A stretch of DNA of 64,000 nucleotides from Azotobacter salinestris (GCF_009363155.1 NZ_CP045302.1:3393001-3457000); one strand, 5' to 3'. Positions 51,049-59,153 are shown, numbered from the stretch's first letter. A program made the numbers and translations. The notes: a model not told the origin generated them from the letters alone.

Positions 51049-51462
51049 ATGAGAATGCGTCGCCATCATTACCAGCAGGATGAAGAAACCGGCATCGACC
51101 TGACGCCGATGCTTGATGTGGTCTTCATCATGCTGATCTTCTTCATCGTCACCAGCTCCTTCATCAAGGAGTCCGGCGTCGAGGTCCAGCGTCCGCAGGC
51201 GGATACCGCCAGCCCGCAGGACAAGGGCAACATCCTGATCGCGGTGACCGCCGACGGCCAGGTCTGGATCGACAAGAAGGCCGTGGACGTGCGCAGCGTG
51301 CGCGCCCATGTCGAGCGCCTGCGTGTCGACCAGCCGGAGGGCGTGGTGGTGGTCCAGGCCGATCGCGACGCACGGACCGGACTGGTCGTGCAGGTGATGG
51401 ACCAGGCGCGCCAGGCCGGGGTGGCCGACGTGGCGCTGGCTGCCGGTACGGGAGTGCAGTGA
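51049..51462 (+). CDS. exbD: ExbD-type biopolymer transport protein
   Basis: 137 residues. One membrane helix at about residues 22-42 with the conserved proton-carrying Asp in DLTPMLDVVFIMLIFF, followed by a periplasmic domain (VQADRDARTGLVVQVMDQARQAG). Its TGA overlaps the tonB start. AGAGAGATTGACG precedes the ATG. Confidence 0.9.
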   Translation: MRMRRHHYQQDEETGIDLTPMLDVVFIMLIFFIVTSSFIKESGVEVQRPQADTASPQDKGNILIAVTADGQVWIDKKAVDVRSVRAHVERLRVDQPEGVVVVQADRDARTGLVVQVMDQARQAGVADVALAAGTGVQ

Positions 51463-52211
51463 TGCGCCTGCCGCTGTCCTTTGCCGCAGCCTGCCTGGTA
51501 ACCCTGGCGCTGTTCCTGCTGATGCTCAGCCTGATCGCTCCGCCGACCAACAAGGTGCCCGAGGATCCGCTTACCGTCGGCCACTTCGTGCGGATGGGGG
51601 CGACCGAGCAGAGCAGCGCGAGCGCCAGCCGGCAGCCGGCACCGGACATGCCGCAGCCCAAGACGCAGCCGCAGCCTCCGACCCCGGTGACGCCGACGAC
51701 TGCCGCGCCTACGCCCAAGCTGCCCACCCTGGACCTGGAGATGCCGACCCTGTCCAGCAAGATCAGCGTCGCCAGTGCGCCTGCGCCGACCCTGGAGGGG
51801 CTCGCTGCCGCCCCGGCCGCCCCCAGCTCGGCATCGGCCGCCGCAGCGGCTTCCGGTGCGCCTGCCGGAGCCAGCGGGGCGACCAGCGGGGCCGAGGCCG
51901 GCGCCGGCAGTGCCGGCCCGGTCGGCGGTCCGGAGAGCGAGGTCATGCCGCTCAACGACGTCCGCCCGCGCTATCCCCAGATGGCCCTGCGGCGTGGTAT
52001 CGAGGGGCACGTCAAGCTAGCCTTCACCATCAATCGCGCCGGCGCGGTGGAGAACATCCGCGTGCTGGAGGCTTCGCCGCGCAACGTCTTCGAGCGCGAG
52101 GCGCGCAGCGCTGCTGCCCGCTGGCGCTTTGCTCCACGTACCGAGAACGGCCTGGCAGTCAACCGCGAGGCAGTCAAGACCCTGTATTTCAAAATTCAGA
52201 AAGGAGATTGA
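51462..52211 (+). CDS. tonB: TonB energy transducer
   Basis: 249 residues. N-terminal anchor about 5-28 (LSFAAACLVTLALFLLMLSL), a Pro-rich then Ala/Gly/Ser-rich spacer at about 55-155, and a TonB C-terminal domain (VRPRYPQMALRRGIEGHVKLAF, then AARWRFAPRT). The C-terminal domain touches TonB boxes of outer-membrane receptors. No receptor gene lies in the window. The ATG shares bases with the exbD stop; a GTG precedes it. Confidence 0.9.
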   Translation: MRLPLSFAAACLVTLALFLLMLSLIAPPTNKVPEDPLTVGHFVRMGATEQSSASASRQPAPDMPQPKTQPQPPTPVTPTTAAPTPKLPTLDLEMPTLSSKISVASAPAPTLEGLAAAPAAPSSASAAAAASGAPAGASGATSGAEAGAGSAGPVGGPESEVMPLNDVRPRYPQMALRRGIEGHVKLAFTINRAGAVENIRVLEASPRNVFEREARSAAARWRFAPRTENGLAVNREAVKTLYFKIQKGD

Positions 52212-52212
52212 G

Positions 52213-53304
52213 ATGCGTCGCCTGTTCCTTTTGCTGCTCCTGCTGGCTGCTTCGGCGCAGGCTGCGCAGAACGTCGATCCCGCTGTGTTCCAGGCCCTGC
52301 AGGAGGCGCAGGCGGCGCAGCAGAAGGGCGACCACGCGGCTGCCCGACGAGCCCTGGAGGGTGTCAAGGCTGCCTCGGGCAGCCTCGAGGAGGCGCTGCT
52401 CTGGCGCAGCCGCGGCTATCTGGCCTGGGCCGAAGGCAACAACGGGCGGGCCATCGAACTGCTCTCCAAGGCCCTGGCCAGCGGCAAGCTCGACAAGGAG
52501 GTGGCGGCCAACGAGCGCCTCAACCTGGCCAAGCTGAGCGCCGTCGAAGGGCGCCATGCCAAGGTGGTCGAGCTGCTCGCGCCGATTTCCGCCAAGGCCG
52601 GCGAGGAGATCCTGCTGATGCTGGCGCAGGCCTATCAGGGGCTGGGGCAGCACGACAAGGCCCTGCCGCTGGCCGAGCGCTACGTACAGGCCAATCCGTC
52701 GGCGGCCGACAACTGGCTGCGCTTCCTGGTCGCCGCCAATGCCGATCTCAAGCGCTGGGCCGCCGCCGAGCGCTGGCAGCGCCGGTTGCTGCTGCGCCAT
52801 CCCGACGAGGCTGGACAATGGCGCCAACTGGCCGCCCTGCAGCAGATGAGCGGTGCCCAGCACAAGGCGCTGGCAACCCTGCGCACGGCCTACGGCAAGG
52901 GCCTGCGCTTCAGCGAGAGCGAGCTGGACAACCTGGTGCTGCTGGCCAATGCTGCCGGGCAGCCCTGGCAGGGTGCCAAGCTGCTTGCCGCCCTGATGCA
53001 GGATGGCATCCTGGCGCACACCCCGGTCCGCGAGGAGCATCTCGGCCAGCTCTGGTGGCAGGCTCGAGACCGCCAGCGGGCGAGCGAGGTGTTCGGTCGT
53101 CTCGCCGCCAGTTCCGGCAATCCCAAGCACTGGCTGAGCCTGGCTCAGCTGGAACTGGAGCAGGGGCACTGGCGTCCGGGGCTGGAAGCATTGACACGCG
53201 CCGAGCAGGCCGGCGCGGAACGCAGCCAGGTCCGTGCCTGGCGCGAGTGGGCGGAAGGTGAGCTGGCGTTCGAGCGCGAACGCCAGCTCGCCAGAGTTGA
53301 CTGA
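52213..53304 (+). CDS. TPR-repeat protein of the TonB cluster
   Basis: 363 residues. Signal peptide 1-19 (MRRLFLLLLLLAASAQAA) and then helical repeats typical of TPR, for example LMLAQAYQGLGQHDKALPLAERYVQANPS and LAQLELEQGHWRPGLEALTRAEQ. It starts one base after the tonB stop. A TPR protein at the end of DUF3450-TtpC-ExbB-ExbD-TonB clusters is a common arrangement; it may scaffold the periplasmic part. Confidence 0.83.
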   Translation: MRRLFLLLLLLAASAQAAQNVDPAVFQALQEAQAAQQKGDHAAARRALEGVKAASGSLEEALLWRSRGYLAWAEGNNGRAIELLSKALASGKLDKEVAANERLNLAKLSAVEGRHAKVVELLAPISAKAGEEILLMLAQAYQGLGQHDKALPLAERYVQANPSAADNWLRFLVAANADLKRWAAAERWQRRLLLRHPDEAGQWRQLAALQQMSGAQHKALATLRTAYGKGLRFSESELDNLVLLANAAGQPWQGAKLLAALMQDGILAHTPVREEHLGQLWWQARDRQRASEVFGRLAASSGNPKHWLSLAQLELEQGHWRPGLEALTRAEQAGAERSQVRAWREWAEGELAFERERQLARVD

Positions 53305-53349
53305 AGAGCAATAGTCTTTCAACCCTTTCGAAGGGGTGCCTCACAGGAT

Positions 53350-53392
53350 GGGCGGGGCAGTCGGCGAACCAGATTCGCCGGCTGCCCCGCCC
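53350..53392 (+). terminator. Long hairpin after the TonB cluster, probably a bidirectional terminator
   Basis: GGGCGGGGCAG at 53350-53360 pairs with CTGCCCCGCCC at 53382-53392, and CGGCGAA with TTCGCCG inside it: about 19 pairs with one G-T. There is no good T-tract on the plus side. Before the TnpB insertion it also lay directly behind the DUF3299 gene on the minus strand. Confidence 0.7.
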
Positions 53393-53400
53393 GTATTCAT

Positions 53401-54712
53401 CTGATTTTGCGCGGGAAACCCCGGACTTCTAGTGCGGGGAGGGATAGCGCGGCGCTCGCAGAGCGCCCCTGTTCCCGCTTCCTCCGTTTCGGTGTGGCCA
53501 TCTTCACATTGCGGATGGCAAAATGTGATGCATGAACCGTGCGTACAAATACCGTTTCTACCCGACACCTGAGCAGGCGCAATTGCTGGCTCAGACGTTC
53601 GGCTGTACGCGCTTTGTCTATAACCATGTCCTGCGCTGGCGAACCGATGCATTCTTCCAGCGGCAGGAGAAGGTCGGGTATCTGGAAGCCAATGCGGAAC
53701 TCACCAGGCTCAAGCGCTCCGGTGAGTTGCCGTGGCTGAACGAGGTGTCGTGCGTCCCGCTGCAGCAGTGCCTTCGCCATCAGCAGACCGCGTTCAGGAA
53801 CTTCTTTGCGGGCCGCACGAAGTACCCGGCATTCAAGAGCAAGAAGCATCGCCAGTCCGCCGAGTTCACCCGGTCGGCGTTCAGCTACCGGGACGGCAAG
53901 CTGTACCTGGCCAAGTCCAGGACGCCGCTGGATATCCGCTGGAGCCGGCCGCTTCCTGGCGAGCCGTCCACCGTCACCGTTTCCAAAGACTCTGCAGGCC
54001 GGTACTTCGTGTCCTGCCTGTGCGAGTTCGAACCTGAGGCCTTGCCCGTCACGCCGCAGATGATCGGCATCGACCTGGGCCTGAAAGACCTGTTCGTCAC
54101 CAGCGAGGGCGAACGCATCGGCAATCCCCGCCATACGGCCAGATACGCCACCCGGTTGGCCCTGGCGCAGCGCCGGCTGAGCAGGAAAAAGCTCGGCTCG
54201 AAGAACCGCGCCAAGGCCCGGCTGAAGGTGGCCCGTATTCACGCCAGAATCTCCGATTGCCGCATGGACCGCTTGCACAAGCTGTCCCGCAGACTGATCA
54301 ACGAGAACCAAGTGGTCTGCGTCGAATCCCTCGCCGTGAAGAACCTGATCCGCAACCCGAAGCTGAGCAAAGCCATCGCCGATGCCGGCTGGGGCGAGTT
54401 CGTTCGCCAGCTGGAGTACAAGGGTGGCTGGGCTGGGAGGCAGGTGGTCGGCATCGACCGCTGGTATCCCAGCTCAAAGCGTTGCTCGTGTTGCGGGCAT
54501 ATCCTTGAGCGGCTGCCTCTGCCGGTCCGCTCCTGGAGCTGCCCGGAGTGCGGAACCGAACACGACCGCGACGTGAATGCCGCGATCAACATTAAAGCCG
54601 CCGGGCTGGCGGTGTTAGCCCTTGGAGAGAATGTAAGTGGCATTGGTCAAGTACCGCTGTCCGGTTCTCGGTGAATTGGGAATCCCCTTCCTTCAGGGAG
54701 GGGAGCAGTCAA
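53401..54712 (+). mobile_element. Solo TnpB element of IS200/IS605 family (IS1341 type)
   Basis: The element has tnpB but no Y1 transposase tnpA. The left end is proposed after TTCAT (53396-53400) because joining 53400 to 54713 restores a natural end of the DUF3299 gene (CTG GAG CAA TGA on the minus strand). A left-end hairpin CCCCG...CGGGG lies near 53421-53440. The right end has a CCCCTTCC/GGGAGGGG hairpin at 54684-54703 followed by AGCAGTCAA. No target duplication, as expected for this family. The left edge is inference. Confidence 0.75.
53532..54674 (+). CDS. tnpB: TnpB, RNA-guided RuvC-type nuclease of IS200/IS605
   Basis: 380 residues. Members of this family use a right-end-derived omega RNA to cut double-stranded DNA next to a transposon-associated motif and help the element persist. 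RuvC residues are D181 (IGIDLGLKD), E265 (VVCVESLAVKNL) and D347 (EHDRDVNAAINI). The zinc ribbon has C318-x2-C321 and C337-x2-C340. The N-terminus AYKYRFYPTPEQAQLLAQTFG is typical. No stop or frameshift was seen. ATG 53532 fits the family. Confidence 0.93.
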   Translation: MNRAYKYRFYPTPEQAQLLAQTFGCTRFVYNHVLRWRTDAFFQRQEKVGYLEANAELTRLKRSGELPWLNEVSCVPLQQCLRHQQTAFRNFFAGRTKYPAFKSKKHRQSAEFTRSAFSYRDGKLYLAKSRTPLDIRWSRPLPGEPSTVTVSKDSAGRYFVSCLCEFEPEALPVTPQMIGIDLGLKDLFVTSEGERIGNPRHTARYATRLALAQRRLSRKKLGSKNRAKARLKVARIHARISDCRMDRLHKLSRRLINENQVVCVESLAVKNLIRNPKLSKAIADAGWGEFVRQLEYKGGWAGRQVVGIDRWYPSSKRCSCCGHILERLPLPVRSWSCPECGTEHDRDVNAAINIKAAGLAVLALGENVSGIGQVPLSGSR

Positions 54713-54730
54713 TGCTCCAGCTGGTATGGA
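54560..54730 (+). ncRNA. Predicted omega RNA (reRNA) scaffold and guide
   Basis: By analogy with studied TnpB loci, the RNA covers the 3' end of tnpB and the right end of the element and ends in a guide copied from the flank. Here the last hairpin is 54684-54703, TCAA lies at 54709-54712, and the guide would begin at 54713 with TGCTCCAGCTGGTATG. The 5' limit is a guess. The guide matches the end of the adjacent DUF3299 gene. Confidence 0.5.
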
Positions 54731-55224
54731 TAGACCTTGCTGGTGGTTATCCGATAACCCGCCGCGGCCAGCTCGCTGCTGATGTGCTCGACCTGCAGCC
54801 TGCCCTCCACCCAGTACGGCTGGTACAACACCTCGAGCTGCACACCCGGTTCGTTGCGCACATGCACGATCTGGTTCGACGGCGGCGGCGGCACATGGAT
54901 GCAGGCGCCGAAGTAGGGCACCAGCAGGAACTCGCGGACACGGCCGTCGCTGTCGGTCTCCAGCGGAACCAGGTAGCCGGGCAGACGAACCAACTGGCCG
55001 TCCAGCGCCTTGACGACCGGCGCTGCCGGCGACATCTGGGCTGCCGGGGGCCCGGACTCGTCACCCGGCCCGTCGTTCCCCTGGCTCTCGTGCATCGGCG
55101 CCTGGGATTCCGGTGCCGATGGCGCGCCCTCCGGAATCATCTCGGTCCAGGCCAGGTCGCGAGGCTCGGCCGCCCACAGCGGCGTGGCAAGAACGAGTAG
55201 CAGGAGAAGCAGAGGGCGTCGCAT
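54709..55224 (-). CDS. DUF3299 periplasmic protein of a zinc ABC cluster
   Basis: 171 residues. Signal peptide 1-18 (MRRPLLLLLLVLATPLWA), a Pro/Ser-rich stretch at 30-70, then the DUF3299 domain with VRLPGYLVPLE and FLLVPYFGACIHVPPPPSNQ, whose Cys and His could bind metal. The last codons are altered: the TGA stop is made from the TnpB element's terminal TCAA. The protein likely ends QLEH instead of QLEQ. It lies 9 bases after the permease gene; P. aeruginosa has the same order in PA4063-PA4066 (by memory). Confidence 0.82.
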   Translation of the reverse strand: MRRPLLLLLLVLATPLWAAEPRDLAWTEMIPEGAPSAPESQAPMHESQGNDGPGDESGPPAAQMSPAAPVVKALDGQLVRLPGYLVPLETDSDGRVREFLLVPYFGACIHVPPPPSNQIVHVRNEPGVQLEVLYQPYWVEGRLQVEHISSELAAAGYRITTSKVYPYQLEH

Positions 55225-55233
55225 CGGAATTCC

Positions 55234-56499
55234 TCACAGACGAATGGACAGGCCGTCGGCCAGCGACTGGCGATAGGCGCGCCAGGCCGGCACACTGCCC
55301 AGCGGCAGGGCGGCGAGCAGAATGGCGCCGAGCAGCAGCCATTCGTAGGCGCTCGGCACAGCGAACGGCAGATGGAGCCCGTAGGCCGCCTGCAGTGGCC
55401 CCTGGGCCAGCAGGATGCCGAGATAGAGCAGGGCCAGGCCGAGCAGCACGCCGGCCAGGGTCAGTGCGAAGGCTTCCAGCACCAGCAGTCCGGCGATGTG
55501 CCAGGGCCGGGCGCCCAGCGAGCGGAGGATCGCCATCTCCCGGCGGCGCTCGTTGAGGCTGGCGAGGATCGCCGTGAGCATGCCGATCAGCCCGGTCAGC
55601 ACGACGCACAGCGAGACCACGAACAGCGCCTGCTCCGCGGTGCCCATCAGGCTCCACAGCTCCTGCAGGGCGACCCCGGGGAGGATCGCCAGCAGCGGCT
55701 CGCCCGGATAGTCATTGATTTCCCGCTGCACGGCGAACGTGGCGATCCGGCTGTCGAGGCCGAGCAGGAAGGCGGTGATCGCCTTCGGCTGCAGATCCAT
55801 CCGGCGCGCCTGCTCGGCGTCGATGCGCGCCTTGCCCTGGGCCGGCACACCGCCTCGCCAGTCGACGTGCAGCGTTTCCATGCCGGCCAGGTTGATGTGC
55901 AGGGTGCGGTCGACCGGCGTGCCGGTGCGGCCGAGGATGCCGACCACCCGGAACGGCTTGTCGTCATGGCGGGTCAGGCTGACCTTGGCCACGCCGTGGG
56001 CCAGCACGAGCTCGTCGCCCAGCTTGTAGTGCAGCGCCTCGGCCACCTCGGCGCCGAGCACCACCTCGAACGGATCGGCGGCGAAGGCGCGGCCCTCGAT
56101 CAACTGCAGTGGTTGCTGGCGGCCGTAGCGGTAATGCTTGAAGTAGGCCGCCGTGGTGCCCAGCACCCGGTAGCCGCGGTGCGAGTCGCCGAGCGACAGC
56201 GGGATCGCCCATTTCACTCGTGGATGGTCGGCATAATGCCGAAAGCTCTCCCAGCGGATGTTGTTGGTGGCATTGCCGATGCGAAACACCGAATAGAGCA
56301 GCAGGTTCACCGGGCCGGAGCGGGCGCCGACGATCAGATCGGTGCCGCTCAGGGTGCTGGCGAAACTGGCACGGGCCTCGGTACGCACCCGCTCGACGGC
56401 GAGCAGCAGGCAGACCGAGACGGCGATGGCGAACACCGTGAGCAGGGCGGTGGAGCGGCGGTTGGCCAGACTGGCCAGGGCCAGTCGCAGCAGGTGCAT
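55234..56499 (-). CDS. FtsX-like ABC transporter permease (zinc cluster)
   Basis: 421 residues. One N-terminal helix (about 17-36, STALLTVFAIAVSVCLLLAV), a large periplasmic domain, and three C-terminal helices near 290, 340 and 390. The topology is that of MacB/FtsX-type permeases rather than classic importers, so the direction of action is uncertain. LNERRREMAILRSLGARP is the conserved cytoplasmic coupling segment. It starts 1 base after the ATPase gene ends. Confidence 0.85.
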   Translation of the reverse strand: MHLLRLALASLANRRSTALLTVFAIAVSVCLLLAVERVRTEARASFASTLSGTDLIVGARSGPVNLLLYSVFRIGNATNNIRWESFRHYADHPRVKWAIPLSLGDSHRGYRVLGTTAAYFKHYRYGRQQPLQLIEGRAFAADPFEVVLGAEVAEALHYKLGDELVLAHGVAKVSLTRHDDKPFRVVGILGRTGTPVDRTLHINLAGMETLHVDWRGGVPAQGKARIDAEQARRMDLQPKAITAFLLGLDSRIATFAVQREINDYPGEPLLAILPGVALQELWSLMGTAEQALFVVSLCVVLTGLIGMLTAILASLNERRREMAILRSLGARPWHIAGLLVLEAFALTLAGVLLGLALLYLGILLAQGPLQAAYGLHLPFAVPSAYEWLLLGAILLAALPLGSVPAWRAYRQSLADGLSIRL

Positions 56500-56500
56500 G

Positions 56501-57208
56501 TCAGATCTCCTGGGGCCGGGCGGCGCGGTTCAGGTCGAGCAGCGACAGGCTGCGTCCGAACAGCCCGGCCAGACTCTGGTCGTGGCTGACGAACAGCAGG
56601 CTGGCCGAAGCCTCGCGGCACTCGGCGAAGAGCAGGTCGAGGAAGGCCTGGCGGGCATCGGCGTCCAGCGCCGAGGTGGGCTCGTCGGCGATCACCAGCT
56701 CCGGCTGGCCGATCAGCGCACGGGCTGCGGCGACCCGCTGCTGCTGGCCGATCGACAGTTCCGCGGCGCGCCGCTCCAGCAGCGCTGCGTTGAGACCCAG
56801 GTGTTCCAGCAGGCGGGCGGCCGCGCGATCGACGCTGCCGTGGCGCTGACGGGCGTGCTCGGCGCGCAGCCTGGAGAAATGGCAGGGCAGCTCGACGTTG
56901 GCGCGCACAGAGAGGAACGGCAGCAGGTTGAACTGCTGGAAGATGTAGCCGGTGTGATCGACCCGGAAGCGGTCGCGGGCCGTGGCGGAGAGCGCGCCGA
57001 GGTCGGTGCCGAGCAGGCGGATGTGGCCGCGGGCCGGCCTCTGCACGCCGCCGAGCAGGCCGAGCAGGGTGGTCTTGCCGCTGCCGGAGGGACCCTTGAG
57101 AAACAGGGTCTCGCCGCGTCGCAGGTGGAATTCGGGGATGTCCAGCAGCTCGGGCTGGCCCGGCCAGGCGAAGCCGAGGTCGGACAGTTCGATCAGGGGT
57201 GTGCTCAT
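56501..57208 (-). CDS. ABC transporter ATP-binding protein (zinc cluster)
   Basis: 235 residues from ATG 57208 (MSTPLIELSDLGFAWPG). Walker A GPSGSGKTTLLGLL near residue 40, Q-loop FQQFNLLPF, signature ELSIGQQQRVAAARAL, Walker B LVIADEPTSALD and switch His in FVSHDQ. The signature has IGQQQ in place of SGGQQ, also seen in other LolD/MacB-type subunits. It works with the adjacent permease. Confidence 0.9.
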   Translation of the reverse strand: MSTPLIELSDLGFAWPGQPELLDIPEFHLRRGETLFLKGPSGSGKTTLLGLLGGVQRPARGHIRLLGTDLGALSATARDRFRVDHTGYIFQQFNLLPFLSVRANVELPCHFSRLRAEHARQRHGSVDRAAARLLEHLGLNAALLERRAAELSIGQQQRVAAARALIGQPELVIADEPTSALDADARQAFLDLLFAECREASASLLFVSHDQSLAGLFGRSLSLLDLNRAARPQEI

Positions 57209-57249
57209 GATGTCGGCCGGAACGATCGATGGGGCGCCCGGCCTTGACC

Positions 57250-57816
57250 TCAGAACGTCAGGCCGCTGCGCTCGGGGCTGAGTTCCAGGCCCTGCTGGCC
57301 GCGGGGGCCGATCAACTGCACCTGGATCTTCTGCGTGGCCGGAAATGTGCCGAACAGCGCCGCGAGATTCAAGCCCTGCAGCGCGTCTGGCGTACTGCAC
57401 TGCAGGCGGTAGCGGGCCTCGATTTCGCTGTGCTCCTGGCGGGCGGTTCCGGTTGCCTCGAAATGGGCGCCGTGCAGGCTGTGCTCGCGGACCTGGCAGC
57501 CGGCCGCGGCAGGCACGCCGAACAGGTCGAGCGGCTGTTCTAGGCGGGCGCGGGTCGCCTCGACCCTGGTCCGATCCTCGTCGCCACGCGCTGCGTGCTC
57601 GAAGCCGAGCAGGTTCATGGCCGGACTGGCAAACTCGATTTCCAGGACATCGCCGTCCAGCGCCAGGTTGAGCAGGGCGCTGCCGTGCTCGTGGGCGGCG
57701 AGGGCTGCCTCCTGTCCTGGCTCGTGGTGGCGGCCAGGTGAGTGATGGTGGGCATCCTCCGCCTGGGCGAAGGTGGTCAGCAGGGCGAGGGGCAGGGCGA
57801 GCAGCAGGCGGGGCAT
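57250..57816 (-). CDS. DUF2796 histidine-rich periplasmic protein (ZrgA-like)
   Basis: 188 residues from ATG 57816. Signal peptide about 1-19 (MPRLLLALPLALLTTFAQA), then a His-rich segment (AHHHSPGRHHEPGQ, then AHEHGSALLNLAL) suited to zinc binding. ASPAMNLLGFEH is a DUF2796 signature. First gene of the cluster, directly behind a Zur-like box. ZrgA in Vibrio and its P. aeruginosa counterpart belong to zinc-starvation regulons. Confidence 0.85.
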   Translation of the reverse strand: MPRLLLALPLALLTTFAQAEDAHHHSPGRHHEPGQEAALAAHEHGSALLNLALDGDVLEIEFASPAMNLLGFEHAARGDEDRTRVEATRARLEQPLDLFGVPAAAGCQVREHSLHGAHFEATGTARQEHSEIEARYRLQCSTPDALQGLNLAALFGTFPATQKIQVQLIGPRGQQGLELSPERSGLTF

Positions 57817-57838
57817 AAGAGTCTCCGGGCCGGGTTTT

Positions 57839-57851
57839 GTTACTTTATAAC
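57839..57851 (-). promoter_or_regulatory. Zur-like palindrome
   Basis: GTTACTTTATAAC matches the core GTTAT-N3-ATAAC of Zur boxes with one mismatch. It lies 22 bases upstream of the DUF2796 start, where it would cover the promoter. Zinc-dependent repression of the 57816-54709 cluster is therefore likely. Confidence 0.65.
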
Positions 57852-57937
57852 GAGTTTGCCCGGGGCTCGCCAGCCGCGCTTGGCGGAGCGCAGGCAGCGT
57901 GGGAGCATGGTGCCCTTCATCGCGAGGAGTTGTGCCC

Positions 57938-58273
57938 ATGCTGAGAATACGCGGACAAATCGGCGACTGGCCGGTGGACTTGACTCTGGAACTGGACGAC
58001 GAGGACTGGGCGCGCCTCGGCGCCCGGCTGGCCACCGGCAATGCCGGCGCACCTGCCGCTCCGGCGGCGGAGCCGGCCGACCGGCTCTGGCAGACCGCCC
58101 AGCAGTTGCTGCGCAGCACCGGGCAGATGGAAGGTCCCGCGCTGCTCAACCAGTTGCAGGCGCTGGCCGGAAGCGCCGAGGCCGGCAAGCGTCTGCTGGT
58201 GCGTCTGCGCCACTGCGCGCAGGTGCGCATCGAGAACGCTCCGGATGCGCCGATCTATCACTGGGTGGAGTGA
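57938..58273 (+). CDS. Small conserved protein of unknown function
   Basis: 111 residues from ATG 57938 (MLRIRGQIGDWPVDLTLELDD), with GAGGAG 9 bases upstream. No signal peptide or membrane segment. An acidic start is followed by an Ala/Pro-rich linker and a helical second half. A gene at this position is found in other pseudomonads (PA4062 in P. aeruginosa by memory). It is divergent from the zinc cluster and convergent with the thioredoxin gene, 10 bases apart. Function unknown. Confidence 0.7.
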   Translation: MLRIRGQIGDWPVDLTLELDDEDWARLGARLATGNAGAPAAPAAEPADRLWQTAQQLLRSTGQMEGPALLNQLQALAGSAEAGKRLLVRLRHCAQVRIENAPDAPIYHWVE

Positions 58274-58283
58274 AGAACGCCTC

Positions 58284-59153
58284 TCAGTAGAGGGCCTGAT
58301 ACAGCTTGCGGCGGTAGGTGGCGACCAGCGGGTGGTCGCTGCCCAGCAGGTCGAACACCTGCAGCAGGGTCTTGTGCGGCAGGCCGTCGGCATAGCTGCG
58401 GTTGCGCACGAACAGCCGCAGCAGGCCGTCCAGCGCCGCCTCGTACTGTTGCCGTGCCAGTTGCTGGATCGCCAGTTGGTAGGCCGCTTCGTCGTCATTG
58501 GGGTTCTGGGCCAGACGGCTTTTCAGGGCGGCCACTTCCGGCAGGTCGGCGGCCTGGCGCAGGAAGGTCAGCTGGGCGCGGGCGCCGGCCAGGGCCTGCT
58601 TGTGTTCGTCGCCCTTCACGGCCCCCAGCACCGCCTCGGCCTCGCTCAGCTCGCCGCGTTCGGCCAGGCAGCGGGCATAGAGGATCAGTGCGGCGCCGTT
58701 CTCGTTGTCCTCGCTCAGCAGTGCCTCGAGCAGGTTCTCGCTCTCGCCGATCTGGCCGGCGGCGAACAGCTCCAGGGCAACCTCCAGCGGGTCGGCCTCG
58801 GGGGCGGCGGGCATCTGCACATGGGGGTCGAGCATGGCGCGGATGGCCGACTCCGGCTGGGCGCCGGCGAAGCCGTCCACCGGCTGGCCGTTCTTGAACA
58901 GCACCACGGTCGGCAGGCTGCGGATGCCCATGCGCATCACGGTCTGCTGCTCGACGTCGCTGTTGACCTTGGCCAGCAGCAGTTCGCCCTGGTAGCTCTC
59001 GGCGATCTTCGCCAGAAGCGGCATCAGCGCCTTGCAGGGGGCACACCATTCGGCCCAGAAATCCACCAGCACCGGCTTGTGGAAGGAGTTTTCGAGGACC
59101 AGCTGGTCGAAGCTGGCGTCGGTGACGTCGAAGATGTAAGGGATTTCGCTCAT
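58284..59153 (-). CDS. ybbN: YbbN (CnoX)-type thioredoxin fold protein
   Basis: 289 residues from ATG 59153 (MSEIPYIFDVTDASFDQLVL). Thioredoxin domain at about 1-110 with the active site WAEWCAPCKALMP (CAPC); a TPR-like helical region follows (LFAAGQIGESENLLEALLSED). In E. coli CnoX lacks the second Cys; this protein has both, so it may keep redox activity as in other pseudomonads. Known role of the family: holdase passing clients to GroEL or DnaK during oxidative stress. Confidence 0.88.
   Translation of the reverse strand: MSEIPYIFDVTDASFDQLVLENSFHKPVLVDFWAEWCAPCKALMPLLAKIAESYQGELLLAKVNSDVEQQTVMRMGIRSLPTVVLFKNGQPVDGFAGAQPESAIRAMLDPHVQMPAAPEADPLEVALELFAAGQIGESENLLEALLSEDNENGAALILYARCLAERGELSEAEAVLGAVKGDEHKQALAGARAQLTFLRQAADLPEVAALKSRLAQNPNDDEAAYQLAIQQLARQQYEAALDGLLRLFVRNRSYADGLPHKTLLQVFDLLGSDHPLVATYRRKLYQALY

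Noticed and set aside
54684..54720. CRISPR repeat or guide array next to TnpB
   Set aside because: Only one hairpin is present and no repeated spacers exist; it is the IS200/IS605 right end.
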